Assembly: GCF_000299035.1 (NCBI RefSeq)
Contig: NZ_AKCS01000013.1
Coordinates: 124,001 to 188,000 of the forward strand
Length of the DNA: 64,000 bases
Source: Bacillus bingmayongensis
GTDB taxonomy: Bacteria; Bacillota; Bacilli; Bacillales; Bacillaceae_G
Reading direction: 5' to 3'
The position numbers and the translations under genes are program-made. Positions 18,598 through 28,221 of this stretch are shown one piece after another; positions within the stretch are counted from its first letter, which is position 1, and each line of letters begins with the position of its first letter. Under the pieces are notes generated by a model, which made no database searches, had not been told where the DNA came from, and was given only the letters and a program-made list of their open reading frames with translations.

Positions 18598-18643
18598 AAA
18601 ATAGCTCTTAGCATGTATTTTAATGCTAAGAGCTATTTTATTT
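18598..18643. terminator. Bidirectional terminator between the small peptide gene and glpT
   Basis: Perfect arms ATAGCTCTTAGCAT / ATGCTAAGAGCTAT are flanked by A and T tracts, serving both directions. Confidence 0.9.
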
Positions 18644-18683
18644 CTTTACTTCAGCTGTTGTTCCCACTGAGTAAAGTTTCACT

Positions 18684-20033
18684 TTATGCTTGCTGAGATT
18701 TTGATGATCCTGTATTTAAAGTAAGAGCAAGGAAGACAATCGCAAGCACACAAGATGCAAGTAATAGAATGAAACCACCGTTCCATCCGAAAGCATCTAC
18801 AATAAAGCCCATTGCCGCACTAGCAAATGCAGCACCGCCCAGGTAACCGAAGAAACCTGTTAAACCAGCAGCTGTTCCAGCAGCTTTTTTTGGTGCTAAG
18901 TCAAGGGCATGTAATCCAATTAACATAACTGGTCCATAAATTAAGAAACCAATTGCAACAAGTGCAATGCTATCAATCATTGGATGGCCAGCTGGATTTA
19001 ACCAATAAACAAGAACGGCAATGAATACACCAACCATAAATAAAATACCAGCAGGTGCACGGCGCCCTTTAAATAATTTATCGCTCATCCATCCGCAAAG
19101 GAGTGTACCTGGAATACCAGCAAATTCGTATAATGCATATGCTGTACGAGAACTATTATGAGTAAAGCTTTTTTCTTCTACTAAGTAAGTAGGTGCCCAG
19201 TCTACAACACCGTAGCGCACGAAATATACGAATACGTTAGCGATAGCGATGTACCATAAAAATTTGTTGTTCAGTACATACGTAAATAAAATTTCTTTTA
19301 CCGAAAGTTCACGTTCACGATCTTTCACTTTTTCATCTGAAGGATATTCACCTGTATATTCTTCAATAGGTGGTAATCCACAAGATTGTGGTGTATCGCG
19401 CATTACAATTAATACATAGATCCCAACTAAAATTGCAAAAATACCTGGGAAGTAGAAAATACTTTGCCAGCTACCAGCAAATAAGAATAGCCCTAGTGTA
19501 ACAAGGGGTCCCATAAGTCCGCCGCCAACATTGTGGGCAACGTTCCAAATGGACATTTTTGTACCGCGTTCACTAATAGAGAACCAATGAACCATTGTAC
19601 GACCACATGGAGGCCAGCCCATACCTTGTACCCAACCATTTAAAAATTGAAGAACAAACATTAATAAAATGCTCGTTGTAATAAAAGAGAATGAACCAAA
19701 AATAATATTAATGATACCGGATAAAAATAGCCCTGCTGCTAAGAAGTAGCGGGGGTTACAACGGTCGGATACAATCCCCATTATAAATTTACTTAAGCCA
19801 TATGCAATAGATACGGCAGAAAGGATAACTCCAAGTTCTCCTTTGCTAAATCCTTGTTCAACAAGATAAGGCATTGCCAGTGAAAAGTTTTTGCGAACAA
19901 GATAGTAACCTGCATAGCCAATGAAAATTCCTAAAAACACTTGCAAACGCAGTTTGCGGTATTCGCTATCTACGCGGTCAGCAGGCAAGCGTTCTGTATG
20001 CGGCGCAGGTTTAAATAAATTAGTTAGAAACAT
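18684..20033 (-). CDS. glpT: Glycerol-3-phosphate transporter
   Basis: The 449-residue, 12-TM MFS protein of the organophosphate:phosphate antiporter family starts with [20 protein letters not shown] and contains the family features [30 protein letters not shown] and [17 protein letters not shown]. It exchanges external glycerol-3-phosphate for internal phosphate. AGAGGAGGA lies before the ATG. The leader contains a large terminator hairpin and the promoter overlaps a cre site and a dyad, so both substrate-controlled antitermination and catabolite repression are likely. No glpQ gene is visible in the neighbourhood. Confidence 0.93.
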   Translation of the reverse strand: MFLTNLFKPAPHTERLPADRVDSEYRKLRLQVFLGIFIGYAGYYLVRKNFSLAMPYLVEQGFSKGELGVILSAVSIAYGLSKFIMGIVSDRCNPRYFLAAGLFLSGIINIIFGSFSFITTSILLMFVLQFLNGWVQGMGWPPCGRTMVHWFSISERGTKMSIWNVAHNVGGGLMGPLVTLGLFLFAGSWQSIFYFPGIFAILVGIYVLIVMRDTPQSCGLPPIEEYTGEYPSDEKVKDRERELSVKEILFTYVLNNKFLWYIAIANVFVYFVRYGVVDWAPTYLVEEKSFTHNSSRTAYALYEFAGIPGTLLCGWMSDKLFKGRRAPAGILFMVGVFIAVLVYWLNPAGHPMIDSIALVAIGFLIYGPVMLIGLHALDLAPKKAAGTAAGLTGFFGYLGGAAFASAAMGFIVDAFGWNGGFILLLASCVLAIVFLALTLNTGSSKSQQA

Positions 20034-20082
20034 CGCCTAAAGTCCTCCTCTATTATTATAAGCGTTTTATACCATGGTAAAC

Positions 20083-20132
20083 AAAAAAAGACCATGAAAT
20101 ATAGAAAGACGCTCTTTCCATGTTCCATAGTC
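20083..20132 (-). promoter_or_regulatory. Leader terminator of glpT (candidate GlpP antitermination target)
   Basis: On the minus strand, 50-100 bases before the glpT start, a stem of about 19 bp (arms beginning GACTATGGAACATGG and ending TTTCATGGTC, joined by several G-U pairs, loop AGCGT) is followed by seven T. A terminator inside the 5' leader fits the glp genes of bacilli, where GlpP with glycerol-3-phosphate prevents termination. The hairpin is seen; GlpP action is inferred. Confidence 0.7.
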
Positions 20133-20169
20133 GTATACTCTAATTCTCCATGACCTTCGCTATTAACTT

Positions 20170-20214
20170 CGTCACAAATTATACAATTTTGTGACGGAAT
20201 TGTAAACGTTTTTA
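20170..20214 (-). promoter_or_regulatory. glpT promoter with overlapping dyad and cre site
   Basis: On the minus strand TTTACA (20206-20201) and TATAAT (20183-20178) are 17 bases apart. The -35 lies inside a cre-like site (20201-20214, TGTAAACGTTTTTA on the plus strand, 13 of 14 matches). The -10 lies inside a perfect dyad of 9-bp arms CGTCACAAA / TTTGTGACG (20170-20196). Confidence 0.65.
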
Positions 20215-20227
20215 TGAAATAAAAATG

Positions 20228-20274
20228 TTGACGAAATTCCTTATAACATTTAATATTTAAATACGTTAAATATT
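20228..20274 (+). promoter_or_regulatory. Promoter and operator of the MarR-efflux operon
   Basis: TTGACG (20228-20233) and TAATAT (20251-20256) are 17 bases apart. A perfect dyad AATATTTAA / TTAAATATT (20252-20274, 5-base centre) covers the -10 and the probable start point. This is the expected layout for an autorepressing MarR regulator. Confidence 0.65.
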
Positions 20275-20301
20275 TTCTTATTTAAATAAGAGGTGGATAA
20301 T

Positions 20302-20760
20302 ATGCAAAATGATATGACTCATATTGATAAAATTCAGGCTCTAGCATTTTCTATAGGAAAGAAAATGCAAACAGAGCTATTAGAACAATTGCAAGCATCA
20401 GGACTTACACCACCGCAGTTTTATATTTTGAAAATTTTAGATCATTACGGTGCATCTAGATCGACAGAGCTGGCGAAGAAAATGTACGTGAAACCAAGTG
20501 CAATTACAGTGATGATTGATCGTTTAATCGATCAGGAACTCGTGCTACGTTATCATGATAAAAATGATCGTCGTGTTGTCGTAATTGAGTTAACAACGAA
20601 GGGGAAAGATACATTAGAAAAGGCAATGACTGCTCGCAATGAACATATTACAAAGTACTTTTCACAATTAGAATTACAGGAGAGAGAAGATTTACTACGC
20701 CTGATTGAAAAGCTAGGAGCGATTATTTGCGGGACATCTGAGAAAAAAGAGAAAAACTAA
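20302..20760 (+). CDS. MarR-family transcriptional regulator
   Basis: This is a 152-residue winged-helix regulator. The MarR core is clear: PPQFYILKILDHYG, the recognition-helix region STELAKKMYVKPSAITVMIDRL and the wing VLRYHDKNDRRVVVIELTTKGK. The start is taken at ATG 20302, 5 bases after GAGGTGG; the in-frame GTG at 20293 overlaps that site. It is followed 19 bases later by a drug-efflux gene and has a dyad over its own -10, so it most likely represses both genes until a toxic ligand binds. Confidence 0.92.
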   Translation: MQNDMTHIDKIQALAFSIGKKMQTELLEQLQASGLTPPQFYILKILDHYGASRSTELAKKMYVKPSAITVMIDRLIDQELVLRYHDKNDRRVVVIELTTKGKDTLEKAMTARNEHITKYFSQLELQEREDLLRLIEKLGAIICGTSEKKEKN

Positions 20761-20779
20761 ATGGAATTGAGGAGATTAC

Positions 20780-22393
20780 ATGGAACAACAAGCAAATCAA
20801 AATAGAAACCTGTTGTTAATCGGTCTAGTAATTGCGATGTTATTTGCTGCATTAGATGGAACGATTGTTGGTACAGCAATGCCGCGCATCGTTGGAGAAC
20901 TAGGCGGATTAAGCTTAATGACATGGTTAACAACAGCATATATGCTAACATCAACGACAGTTGTACCAATTGCAGGGAAGTTAGCAGATTTATTAGGACG
21001 CCGTAACGTATATATTACAGGATTAATTATCTTTATGGTTGGTTCAGCATTATGTGGTATGGCAAACGGTATGACGGAATTAATTATTTTCCGCGGTATT
21101 CAAGGTCTTGGCGGCGGTATTATGATGCCAATGGCAATGATTATTATCGGGGATATGTTTACAGGAAAAGAACGTGCGAAATGGCAAGGAATTTTCGGAG
21201 CGCTTTACGGTCTTGCATCTGTAGTTGGACCGCAAGTAGGTGGTTGGATTGTTGATGCTGTTAACTGGAGATGGGTATTTTACATTAATTTACCAGTTGG
21301 TGTTTTAGCGACAATCTTTATTGCAATGGGATTAAAATCACATAAACAAACAGGACCAATTAAAATTGATATTGCTGGTATTTTCACGATGATTCTCGGT
21401 GTTGTGAGTTTATTACTTGCATTAACATTCGGCGGGAAAGACTATGCGTGGGATTCTTGGCAAATCATTGGATTATTTGCACTTGCTATCATTGGTATCG
21501 TAAGTTTTGTTATTATTGAAACGAAGGCAGAAGAGCCAATTTTACCAATGCATTTCTTTAAGAACCGTACATTTACACTATTGAATGCGATTGGTTTCTT
21601 TATGAGTATTGGAATGTTTGGAGCAATTATGTTCGTACCATTCTTTATGCAAGGAATTGTCGGCGTAAGTGCTGCTGAATCTGGAACAATTATGACACCA
21701 ATGATGATTACGATGATTGTGATGAGTATTATTGGTGGTCAGCTCGTATTAAAGGTTGGCGTGAAACCACAAATTATTACAGGGATGCTCATTATGGCTG
21801 GTGGTTTTTGGCTGTTAACAACAATGGATATGCATACAAGTAAGCTTGTTGCAACTTCTTATATGAGTATTATTGGTTTAGGAATGGGGCTTGTAATGCC
21901 AACATTAACATTAGCATTACAAGAAAGCTTCCCGAAAAAAGATCTTGGGGTTGTTACATCTTCTAGTCAATTCTTCCGTCAAATCGGGGGAACATTCGGG
22001 ATTACGATTTTAGGATCTATTATGAATAATACTTCAGGCACAACATTAACAAATAAATTAGTGCCTGTCTTAAATACATTCCCAGCAGAAGCAGGGCAGA
22101 TGGTAACGAAGTTTAAAGATATGATTCATACAGATCCACAAGGTTTATATTCAATGCTGTTTAGTCCAGAAGCATTAAAACAAATGCCAGAAGCAATTTC
22201 AAATAGTATTGTACCTATTTTAAAAACATCTTTAATAGATTCACTTCATAGTGTATTCCTAACAGGCTTAGTCTTTATCGTAGTTGGTGCTGTATTTACG
22301 ATTTTCCTACAGAAAATCAAGCTTTCTGATCGTAAAAAAGACGCAGAAGAGCCGGCTGTAGAAGACAAAGATACAAACGTATCGTATTCATAA
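20780..22393 (+). CDS. MFS multidrug efflux pump, DHA2 (EmrB/QacA) family
   Basis: The 537-residue, 14-TM drug:H+ antiporter has LDGTIVGTAMPRIVGELGG in TM1, motif A GKLADLLGRRNVYI and motif C-like GPQVGGWIVD. It exports toxic compounds across the membrane; substrates cannot be predicted. It is co-transcribed with the upstream MarR regulator and closed by a strong terminator. Confidence 0.93.
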   Translation: MEQQANQNRNLLLIGLVIAMLFAALDGTIVGTAMPRIVGELGGLSLMTWLTTAYMLTSTTVVPIAGKLADLLGRRNVYITGLIIFMVGSALCGMANGMTELIIFRGIQGLGGGIMMPMAMIIIGDMFTGKERAKWQGIFGALYGLASVVGPQVGGWIVDAVNWRWVFYINLPVGVLATIFIAMGLKSHKQTGPIKIDIAGIFTMILGVVSLLLALTFGGKDYAWDSWQIIGLFALAIIGIVSFVIIETKAEEPILPMHFFKNRTFTLLNAIGFFMSIGMFGAIMFVPFFMQGIVGVSAAESGTIMTPMMITMIVMSIIGGQLVLKVGVKPQIITGMLIMAGGFWLLTTMDMHTSKLVATSYMSIIGLGMGLVMPTLTLALQESFPKKDLGVVTSSSQFFRQIGGTFGITILGSIMNNTSGTTLTNKLVPVLNTFPAEAGQMVTKFKDMIHTDPQGLYSMLFSPEALKQMPEAISNSIVPILKTSLIDSLHSVFLTGLVFIVVGAVFTIFLQKIKLSDRKKDAEEPAVEDKDTNVSYS

Positions 22394-22397
22394 TAGG

Positions 22398-22429
22398 AAA
22401 AAGCATCGCCTTATGGCGATGCTTTTTTT
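22398..22429 (+). terminator. Rho-independent terminator of the MarR-efflux operon
   Basis: Arms AAAAAGCATCGCC / GGCGATGCTTTTT with loop TTAT are followed by a T tract. Confidence 0.93.
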
Positions 22430-22464
22430 ATAGTATAACACGTAAGTTTTTTTGTTATAAATGA

Positions 22465-22493
22465 TTGACGTCTTTTTGTAAATGAGTTATATT
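22465..22493 (+). promoter_or_regulatory. Promoter of the rbs operon
   Basis: TTGACG (22465-22470) and TATATT (22488-22493) have the ideal 17-base spacing, 41 bases before the rbsR start. Confidence 0.75.
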
Positions 22494-22499
22494 ATTTTC

Positions 22500-22513
22500 T
22501 GTAAACGGTTACA
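22500..22513 (+). promoter_or_regulatory. cre / RbsR operator of the rbs operon
   Basis: TGTAAACGGTTACA matches the cre consensus perfectly and is itself nearly palindromic. It sits at the expected transcription start, just after the -10. LacI-family operators share this shape, so it could serve CcpA, RbsR or both. Confidence 0.8.
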
Positions 22514-22533
22514 TGGAATGGAGAGGGAAGAAA

Positions 22534-23505
22534 ATGAGTACAATTAAAGACGTTGCGAAATTAGCGGGAGTATCTGTTGCGACCGTTTCCAGGGTGTTAA
22601 ATAAGAATGGATATGTTCACGAAGATACGTTAAAAAAAGTAGAGCGAGCAATTGAACTGCTGGATTACAAACCTAGTACAGTAGCACGTTCTTTATATAA
22701 TAAAAAATCTCATTTAATTGGTTTGGTTGTTCCAAATATCGTGAATCCATTCTTTCCAGAAGTTGCGCGTGCCGTAGAGGATGTAGCACATAAGCAGGGA
22801 TATACAGTTGTACTGTGTAATTCTGATGAAAGTTTAGAAAAAGAAAAGCAGTACATTGATGTGCTTAAACAAAATAATGTAGATGGCTTTATTGTAGCAA
22901 CGAATCCACAAAACAGCATGAATTACATGAACTTATCTGTACCAGTCGTGGCAATTGACCGCATGTTCAATGAACGTATTCCAACCGTATATGCAGATAA
23001 CTATGCAGGAATTCAAGAAGCGACAAAGTTATTGTTAGAAAAAGGTTGCAAACATATTGCACATATTCGTGGTCCGCGTGACGTGAGTACAGCAAATGAG
23101 CGTTTTGAAGGCTTTGTAGATGTTATTACACAATATGGACTTTCTTATATGATCGCAGAGAGTACGTTTGATCCAGCAGATAGCGAACGTGTGGCAATGG
23201 AATTATTAGAAGAACATCCGTATATTGATGGTATTGTAGCTGGAAATGATTTGATTGCAATTGGTGCAGTCAAAGCGGCGCTACAAAAGGGAATTTCCAT
23301 TCCAGATGATTTGCAAATCATTGGATTTGATGGTATTTCATTAACAGAAATGATGTACCCATCTCTTACAACAGTTGCACAGCCTATTTATGAAATGGGA
23401 CGCATTGCAACGGAGGTATTGTTAGAGCAGATGGAAGGAAAATCATTAGAAACAGAACATTATCGTTTACCGATTAAAATTATAGAACGAAATACAACGA
23501 GGTAA
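22534..23505 (+). CDS. rbsR: Ribose operon repressor
   Basis: This is a 323-residue LacI-family regulator: N-terminal helix-turn-helix STIKDVAKLAGVSVATVSRVLN, hinge KPSTVARSL, then a periplasmic-binding-protein-like effector domain (GLVVPNIVNPFFPEV, GNDLIAIGAVKA). The start is ATG 22534 after GGAGAGGGA; the in-frame ATG at 22513 overlaps the operator and lacks a site. As first gene of the rbs operon it should repress it in the absence of ribose. Its own operator lies at the transcription start. Confidence 0.94.
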   Translation: MSTIKDVAKLAGVSVATVSRVLNKNGYVHEDTLKKVERAIELLDYKPSTVARSLYNKKSHLIGLVVPNIVNPFFPEVARAVEDVAHKQGYTVVLCNSDESLEKEKQYIDVLKQNNVDGFIVATNPQNSMNYMNLSVPVVAIDRMFNERIPTVYADNYAGIQEATKLLLEKGCKHIAHIRGPRDVSTANERFEGFVDVITQYGLSYMIAESTFDPADSERVAMELLEEHPYIDGIVAGNDLIAIGAVKAALQKGISIPDDLQIIGFDGISLTEMMYPSLTTVAQPIYEMGRIATEVLLEQMEGKSLETEHYRLPIKIIERNTTR

Positions 23506-23518
23506 GGAGATGAGATAT

Positions 23519-24415
23519 ATGCCAAACATTGCAGTAGTAGGCAGTATTTCAATGGACTTAGTAGCCGTTTCACAAAAACGGCCAAAAGCAGGAGAAACGG
23601 TGATTGGAGAAGCATTTCACACAGTACCAGGAGGAAAGGGAGCTAACCAAGCTGTTGCTGCAGCTAGACTAGGTGCGAATGTAGCAATGGTTGGAGCTGT
23701 TGGAAATGATGGTTATGGTAAAGTAGTTAGAAATAATTTAGAGAATGAACGTATTTTTATTGACTATGTGGTACCGGTTGCAGACGAAACAACAGGAATT
23801 GCTCATATTGTTTTAGCGGAAGAAGATAACAGTATTGTCGTTGTCCAAGGCGCAAATCGTCTTGTGAATGAACAAATTGTAGATCGTGCGAAAGATCTTC
23901 TTGTAAAAGCGGATATGGTTGTCCTTCAACTGGAAATTCCGCTTGAAACAGTGAAGTACGTTCTTGCTATTTGTGAGGAGCATAAAATTCCAGTTATGTT
24001 AAACCCAGCTCCAGCACAAGTGTTGCCAGCAGATATTTTGGAAAAGGCGACGTATATTACACCGAATGAGCATGAATGCCGCATTGTATTAGATGATTTT
24101 ACGTCAACAATTGAAGAGTTACTTGCGAAATACCCAAATAAGTTATTGATGACAGAAGGTAGCAAAGGCGTTTGCTTCCATAATGGTACAGAAATTGTTC
24201 ATGTTCCAAGTATTTCTGTAGAAGTAGTGGATACGACAGGAGCTGGTGACACATTTAATGGTGCGTTAGCAGTTGCACTTTCTGAAGGAGAAACATTACA
24301 AAAAGCAATTCGTTTTGCAAATATTGCTGGTGGTCTTTCTGTAACAAAACTTGGAGCACAAGGCGGTATGCCAACAAGGGAAAGATTGCGAGAGGTGCAG
24401 GTGATCGTAGGATGA
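23519..24415 (+). CDS. rbsK: Ribokinase
   Basis: The 298-residue PfkB-family kinase phosphorylates D-ribose to ribose 5-phosphate with ATP. Both family signatures are present: [19 protein letters not shown] near residue 38 and the active-site [17 protein letters not shown] near residue 240, containing the catalytic Asp. ATG 23519 is chosen because AAGGAG lies 10 bases upstream; the ATG at 23510 is too close to it. The stop overlaps the rbsD start (ATGA), implying coupling. Confidence 0.94.
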   Translation: MPNIAVVGSISMDLVAVSQKRPKAGETVIGEAFHTVPGGKGANQAVAAARLGANVAMVGAVGNDGYGKVVRNNLENERIFIDYVVPVADETTGIAHIVLAEEDNSIVVVQGANRLVNEQIVDRAKDLLVKADMVVLQLEIPLETVKYVLAICEEHKIPVMLNPAPAQVLPADILEKATYITPNEHECRIVLDDFTSTIEELLAKYPNKLLMTEGSKGVCFHNGTEIVHVPSISVEVVDTTGAGDTFNGALAVALSEGETLQKAIRFANIAGGLSVTKLGAQGGMPTRERLREVQVIVG

Positions 24416-24807
24416 AAAAGCATGGTGTATTAAATAGTGAAATCGCTGCAGTACTTGCCTCACTTGGGCACACGGATACAATTGTTCTTGCTGATTGTGG
24501 CTTACCAATTCCTGATGGCGTGAAACGAATTGATTTAGCAGTAGAGCTTGGAAAACCATCTTTTCTAGATGTATTACAAGTTGTGATAGATGACATGGCA
24601 ATTGAAAAATTAACATTAGCAGAAGAGATTACGATGAATAACGCAGAAGTAAACAAAGAAGTTGAGCTGCGTTTAAAAGATGCTGCTTTTGAATACGTGT
24701 CTCATGAGCAGTTTAAAGAACATACAAAACAGGCGAAGGCAATTATTCGTACAGGAGAAGCAACGCCATATGCGAATGTTATTTTACACGCAGGCGTGAT
24801 TTTTTAA
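24412..24807 (+). CDS. rbsD: D-ribose pyranase
   Basis: This is a 131-residue protein matching RbsD/FucU mutarotases: N-terminal [22 protein letters not shown] containing the catalytic His20, and a C-terminal [19 protein letters not shown] active-site segment. It interconverts the pyranose and furanose forms of ribose to feed ribokinase. The ATG overlaps the rbsK stop by 4 bases. Confidence 0.95.
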   Translation: MKKHGVLNSEIAAVLASLGHTDTIVLADCGLPIPDGVKRIDLAVELGKPSFLDVLQVVIDDMAIEKLTLAEEITMNNAEVNKEVELRLKDAAFEYVSHEQFKEHTKQAKAIIRTGEATPYANVILHAGVIF

Positions 24808-24825
24808 TAAAGGGATGTGATGAGA

Positions 24826-26310
24826 ATGCGTATTGAAATGAAAAACATTTCAAAAGCGTTCAATGGTAATCCTGTTTTGAAGAACGCACAGTTTCGTATT
24901 GAAACAGGAGAAGTCCATGCACTGATGGGGGAAAATGGAGCGGGTAAATCAACGCTCATGAAAATTTTAACAGGTGTATATACGAGAGATGGTGGTCAAG
25001 TCACGATTGATGGGCAAGAACGGACATTTAAAAACGCGAAAGAAGCAGAAGAGTATGGGATTGCTTTTATTCATCAAGAACTGAACATACTACCGAATTT
25101 AACAGTTGCTGAAAATATGTTTCTTGGAAAAGAGCTTATGTATGGGAAAACAGGCATTCTGCGTACGCGTCAAATGAATGCAATCGCGCAGCAACAATTA
25201 GCAAGTCTTGGGCTTCACGTAAAAGGGGCTATGCTCGCTGGGGAACTATCAGTCGGACAACAGCAAATTATTGAAATTGGTAAGGCTTTAATGACAAATG
25301 CAAGCGTTATTATTATGGACGAGCCGACAGCTGCCTTAACCGATCGCGAAATTGAAACGCTCTTTACGGTTATTAATAAATTACGTAAAGAAGGTGTATC
25401 TTTCGTTTACATTTCACATCGTATGGAAGAAATTTTTTCAATCTGTGATGCTATTACGATTTTACGTGATGGAGAATATGTAGGAACGAGATTAATTCCT
25501 GAAACGTCATTTGATGAAGTGGTGAGTATGATGGTTGGTCGCAGCATTGGTGAGCGTTATCCGGAGCGTAGTGCGAAGATCGGAGAAGTTATTTTTGAAA
25601 TGCGTAACGGAACGAAAAAAGGGAAGTTTGAAAATATTTCGTTTCAAGTTAGAAAAGGTGAAATTCTTGGAGTTGCCGGATTAATGGGTGCTGGTCGTAC
25701 CGATATTATGAAAGCAATTTTTGGATATGAACCATTAGACTCAGGACAAATATTGATAAACGGTAAAGAAGTGAAGATTGATAGTCCAATCGATGCAATA
25801 CGGCAACGAATTGCTTTTATCACTGAGGATCGAAAATCAGAAGGACTTGTATTAGACTTTTCAATTCGTGAAAATTTAGCATTGCCAAACTTAGAAAGTC
25901 TTTCAAAAGGTAGTGTAATGGATAAAGGAACAGAAGAGCAGTTTGCAGCCGATATGATGAAACTTCTTAATGTAAAAGCGGCAAATGGGGAACAACCAGT
26001 CAAATCGCTTTCTGGTGGGAATCAGCAAAAGGTTGTAATTGCGAAATGGCTTGGGATTCATCCGCAGTTATTAATTTTAGATGAACCAACGCGAGGGGTT
26101 GATGTTGGTGCTAAAAAAGAAATTTACTCTATTATGAACAAGCTTACAAATCAAGGGGATGCCGTTATTATGGTTTCATCCGAACTGCCCGAAGTGTTAG
26201 GAATGAGCGATCGTGTCCTTGTTATTCATGAAGGGAAAGTCGGCGGTATTTTAGAAAAAGATAAAGCAACACAAGAGTCCATTATGGCATTAGCTACAGG
26301 GGGAGAATAA
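24826..26310 (+). CDS. rbsA: Ribose ABC transporter ATP-binding protein
   Basis: This 494-residue tandem ABC ATPase has a first cassette with Walker [10 protein letters not shown], signature LSVGQQQ and Walker B VIIMDEP. The second cassette has the degenerate Walker [10 protein letters not shown] typical of sugar importers, signature LSGGNQQK and [19 protein letters not shown]. It powers ribose import. Three in-frame starts (24817 GTG, 24820 ATG, 24826 ATG) follow AAAGGG; 24826 gives the usual 494-residue length, 24820 is an alternative. It lies 18 bases after rbsD. Confidence 0.94.
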   Translation: MRIEMKNISKAFNGNPVLKNAQFRIETGEVHALMGENGAGKSTLMKILTGVYTRDGGQVTIDGQERTFKNAKEAEEYGIAFIHQELNILPNLTVAENMFLGKELMYGKTGILRTRQMNAIAQQQLASLGLHVKGAMLAGELSVGQQQIIEIGKALMTNASVIIMDEPTAALTDREIETLFTVINKLRKEGVSFVYISHRMEEIFSICDAITILRDGEYVGTRLIPETSFDEVVSMMVGRSIGERYPERSAKIGEVIFEMRNGTKKGKFENISFQVRKGEILGVAGLMGAGRTDIMKAIFGYEPLDSGQILINGKEVKIDSPIDAIRQRIAFITEDRKSEGLVLDFSIRENLALPNLESLSKGSVMDKGTEEQFAADMMKLLNVKAANGEQPVKSLSGGNQQKVVIAKWLGIHPQLLILDEPTRGVDVGAKKEIYSIMNKLTNQGDAVIMVSSELPEVLGMSDRVLVIHEGKVGGILEKDKATQESIMALATGGE

Positions 26311-26313
26311 GTT

Positions 26314-27249
26314 ATGACTAAAAAGGGGAATGTATTGCAACAACTTGGTTCTTTAATTGGATTGGTGCTTATCATTGTAGTCATTACGGCATTAAATCCA
26401 GCGTTTATTGAAATTCCAAATTTATTTAATATTTTGCGCCAAGTATCGATTAATGCACTCATTGCATTTGGAATGACCTTCGTTATTTTAACAGGGGGTA
26501 TTGACTTATCGGTAGGTTCTATTTTAGCATTATCAAGTGCACTTGTTGCTGGAATGATGGCAAGTGGCATGGATCCGTTCCTTGCAATGGCAGTTGGATT
26601 ATTAGCAGGTCTTGTAATGGGGATTGTAAACGGTATCATCATTGCAAAAGGAAAAGTGGCACCATTTATTGCGACATTAGCAACAATGACTATTTTTCGC
26701 GGGCTCACACTTGTTTACATGGACGGACGTCCGATCACAGGTCTTGGTGATCACTTAATGTTTCAAATGTTTGGCCGTGGTTACTTCCTTGGTATTCCTG
26801 TACCAGCTGTAACGATGATGATTGCTTTTGCTGTATTGTACTTTATTTTAAAGAAAACGACGTTTGGGCGCCGTACATTTGCAATCGGTGGGAATGAAGA
26901 GGCCGCAGCGTTATCGGGGATTAATGTAACGAAAATAAAAGTAATGATTTATGGTCTTTCTGGAATTTTGGCAGCGCTTGCAGGTATTGTGTTAACATCA
27001 CGCTTAGATTCTGCACAGCCAACTGCTGGTTCTTCTTACGAATTAGATGCAATTGCTGCAGTTGTATTAGGAGGAACAAGTCTTTCTGGCGGAAGAGGTT
27101 GGATTGTCGGTACATTCATCGGTGTACTGATTATCGGTGTACTAAATAACGGCCTAAATTTATTAGGAGTATCATCTTTCTTCCAACAAGTTGTAAAAGG
27201 GCTTGTTATCTTACTTGCTGTACTAATTGATCGTCGAAAAGAAGCATAA
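26314..27249 (+). CDS. rbsC: Ribose ABC transporter permease
   Basis: The 311-residue membrane permease of the BPD_transp_2 family carries the conserved TGGIDLSVGSILALS near residue 67 and the cytoplasmic FAIGGNEEAAALSGINV loop that contacts RbsA. It forms the transmembrane channel for ribose. The start lies 3 bases after the rbsA stop, and its last base overlaps a spurious ATG preceding rbsB. Confidence 0.94.
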   Translation: MTKKGNVLQQLGSLIGLVLIIVVITALNPAFIEIPNLFNILRQVSINALIAFGMTFVILTGGIDLSVGSILALSSALVAGMMASGMDPFLAMAVGLLAGLVMGIVNGIIIAKGKVAPFIATLATMTIFRGLTLVYMDGRPITGLGDHLMFQMFGRGYFLGIPVPAVTMMIAFAVLYFILKKTTFGRRTFAIGGNEEAAALSGINVTKIKVMIYGLSGILAALAGIVLTSRLDSAQPTAGSSYELDAIAAVVLGGTSLSGGRGWIVGTFIGVLIIGVLNNGLNLLGVSSFFQQVVKGLVILLAVLIDRRKEA

Positions 27250-27263
27250 TGGAGGGACAATTC

Positions 27264-28187
27264 ATGAAAAAATGGTTGCTTGTACTCGTTGCATTCATAA
27301 TGGTAATCACTGCTGGTTGTTCAATGGAACCACCAGAATGGGCGAAGGATTCTAGCGATAAAGGTCGAAATAAAACTATTAAAGTTGGATTTTCTGTTTC
27401 CACTTTAAACAATCCATTTTTCGTTACGTTGAAAAAAGGTGCAGAAAAAAAAGCGAAAGATACTGGTATTGAGCTGATTGCTGTTGATGCACAAAACGAT
27501 GCCGCGAAGCAAACGAACGATGTCGAAGACTTAATTCAAAAAGGCGTTGACGTAGTTGTTATTAATCCAACAGATTCAGATGCGGTTGCCTCAGCGGTAA
27601 GTGCGGCCAATGCGGCGAATATTCCTGTTATTACAGTAGACCGCGTTGCAAACTCAGGGAAAGTTGTTTCTCATATTGCTTCCGATAATGTTGAAGGTGG
27701 AAATATGGCAGGTGAATACATTCGTGAACTTGTTGGTGAAGGAGCAAATGTTGCTGAGTTAGAAGGGATTCCTGGATCATCCGCTGCTCGTGAGCGCGGG
27801 AAAGGATTCCATAAAGTTGCGGATAAAGGGTTAAAAGTAGTTGCAAAGCAAGCTGCTGACTTTGACCGTGCCAAAGGATTATCAGTTATGGAAAACATAT
27901 TACAGGCAAATAATGATATAAAAGCAGTATTTGCTCATAACGATGAAATGGCATTAGGTGCGCTTGAGGCATTAAAATCTGCTGGGAAGACAGATGTCGT
28001 TGTTGTTGGATTTGATGCAACAGACGATGCTGTGAAAGCGGTTAATGATGGACGTATGGCAGCAACTGTTGCACAAAAACCGGAATTAATCGGGGAGAAG
28101 GCGATGGAAACAGCAAAACAGGTGAAGCAAGGTAAAAAAGTGGAAAAATTCATTCCGATTGAATTAGAGCTTATTAAGAAAAAATAA
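27264..28187 (+). CDS. rbsB: D-ribose-binding lipoprotein
   Basis: The 307-residue solute-binding protein has lipobox ITAGC (Cys19) and a LacI-type sugar-binding domain. Seen are KVGFSVSTLNNPFFV, the INPTDSDAV hinge segment, and FAHNDEMALGALEAL. It captures ribose outside the cell for RbsAC. ATG 27264 follows GGAGGGA by 7 bases; the in-frame ATG at 27249 overlaps the rbsC end and has no site. Confidence 0.94.
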   Translation: MKKWLLVLVAFIMVITAGCSMEPPEWAKDSSDKGRNKTIKVGFSVSTLNNPFFVTLKKGAEKKAKDTGIELIAVDAQNDAAKQTNDVEDLIQKGVDVVVINPTDSDAVASAVSAANAANIPVITVDRVANSGKVVSHIASDNVEGGNMAGEYIRELVGEGANVAELEGIPGSSAARERGKGFHKVADKGLKVVAKQAADFDRAKGLSVMENILQANNDIKAVFAHNDEMALGALEALKSAGKTDVVVVGFDATDDAVKAVNDGRMAATVAQKPELIGEKAMETAKQVKQGKKVEKFIPIELELIKKK

Positions 28188-28221
28188 ATATAAAATGAAA
28201 ATTAGGAAGGAAGAATAACAA

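Noticed and set aside
18555-18605. 16-codon frame MIVIVGKTISLDINEK after the small membrane peptide gene
   Set aside because: Too short to support; it has a GGGG-containing upstream sequence but runs into the bidirectional terminator.
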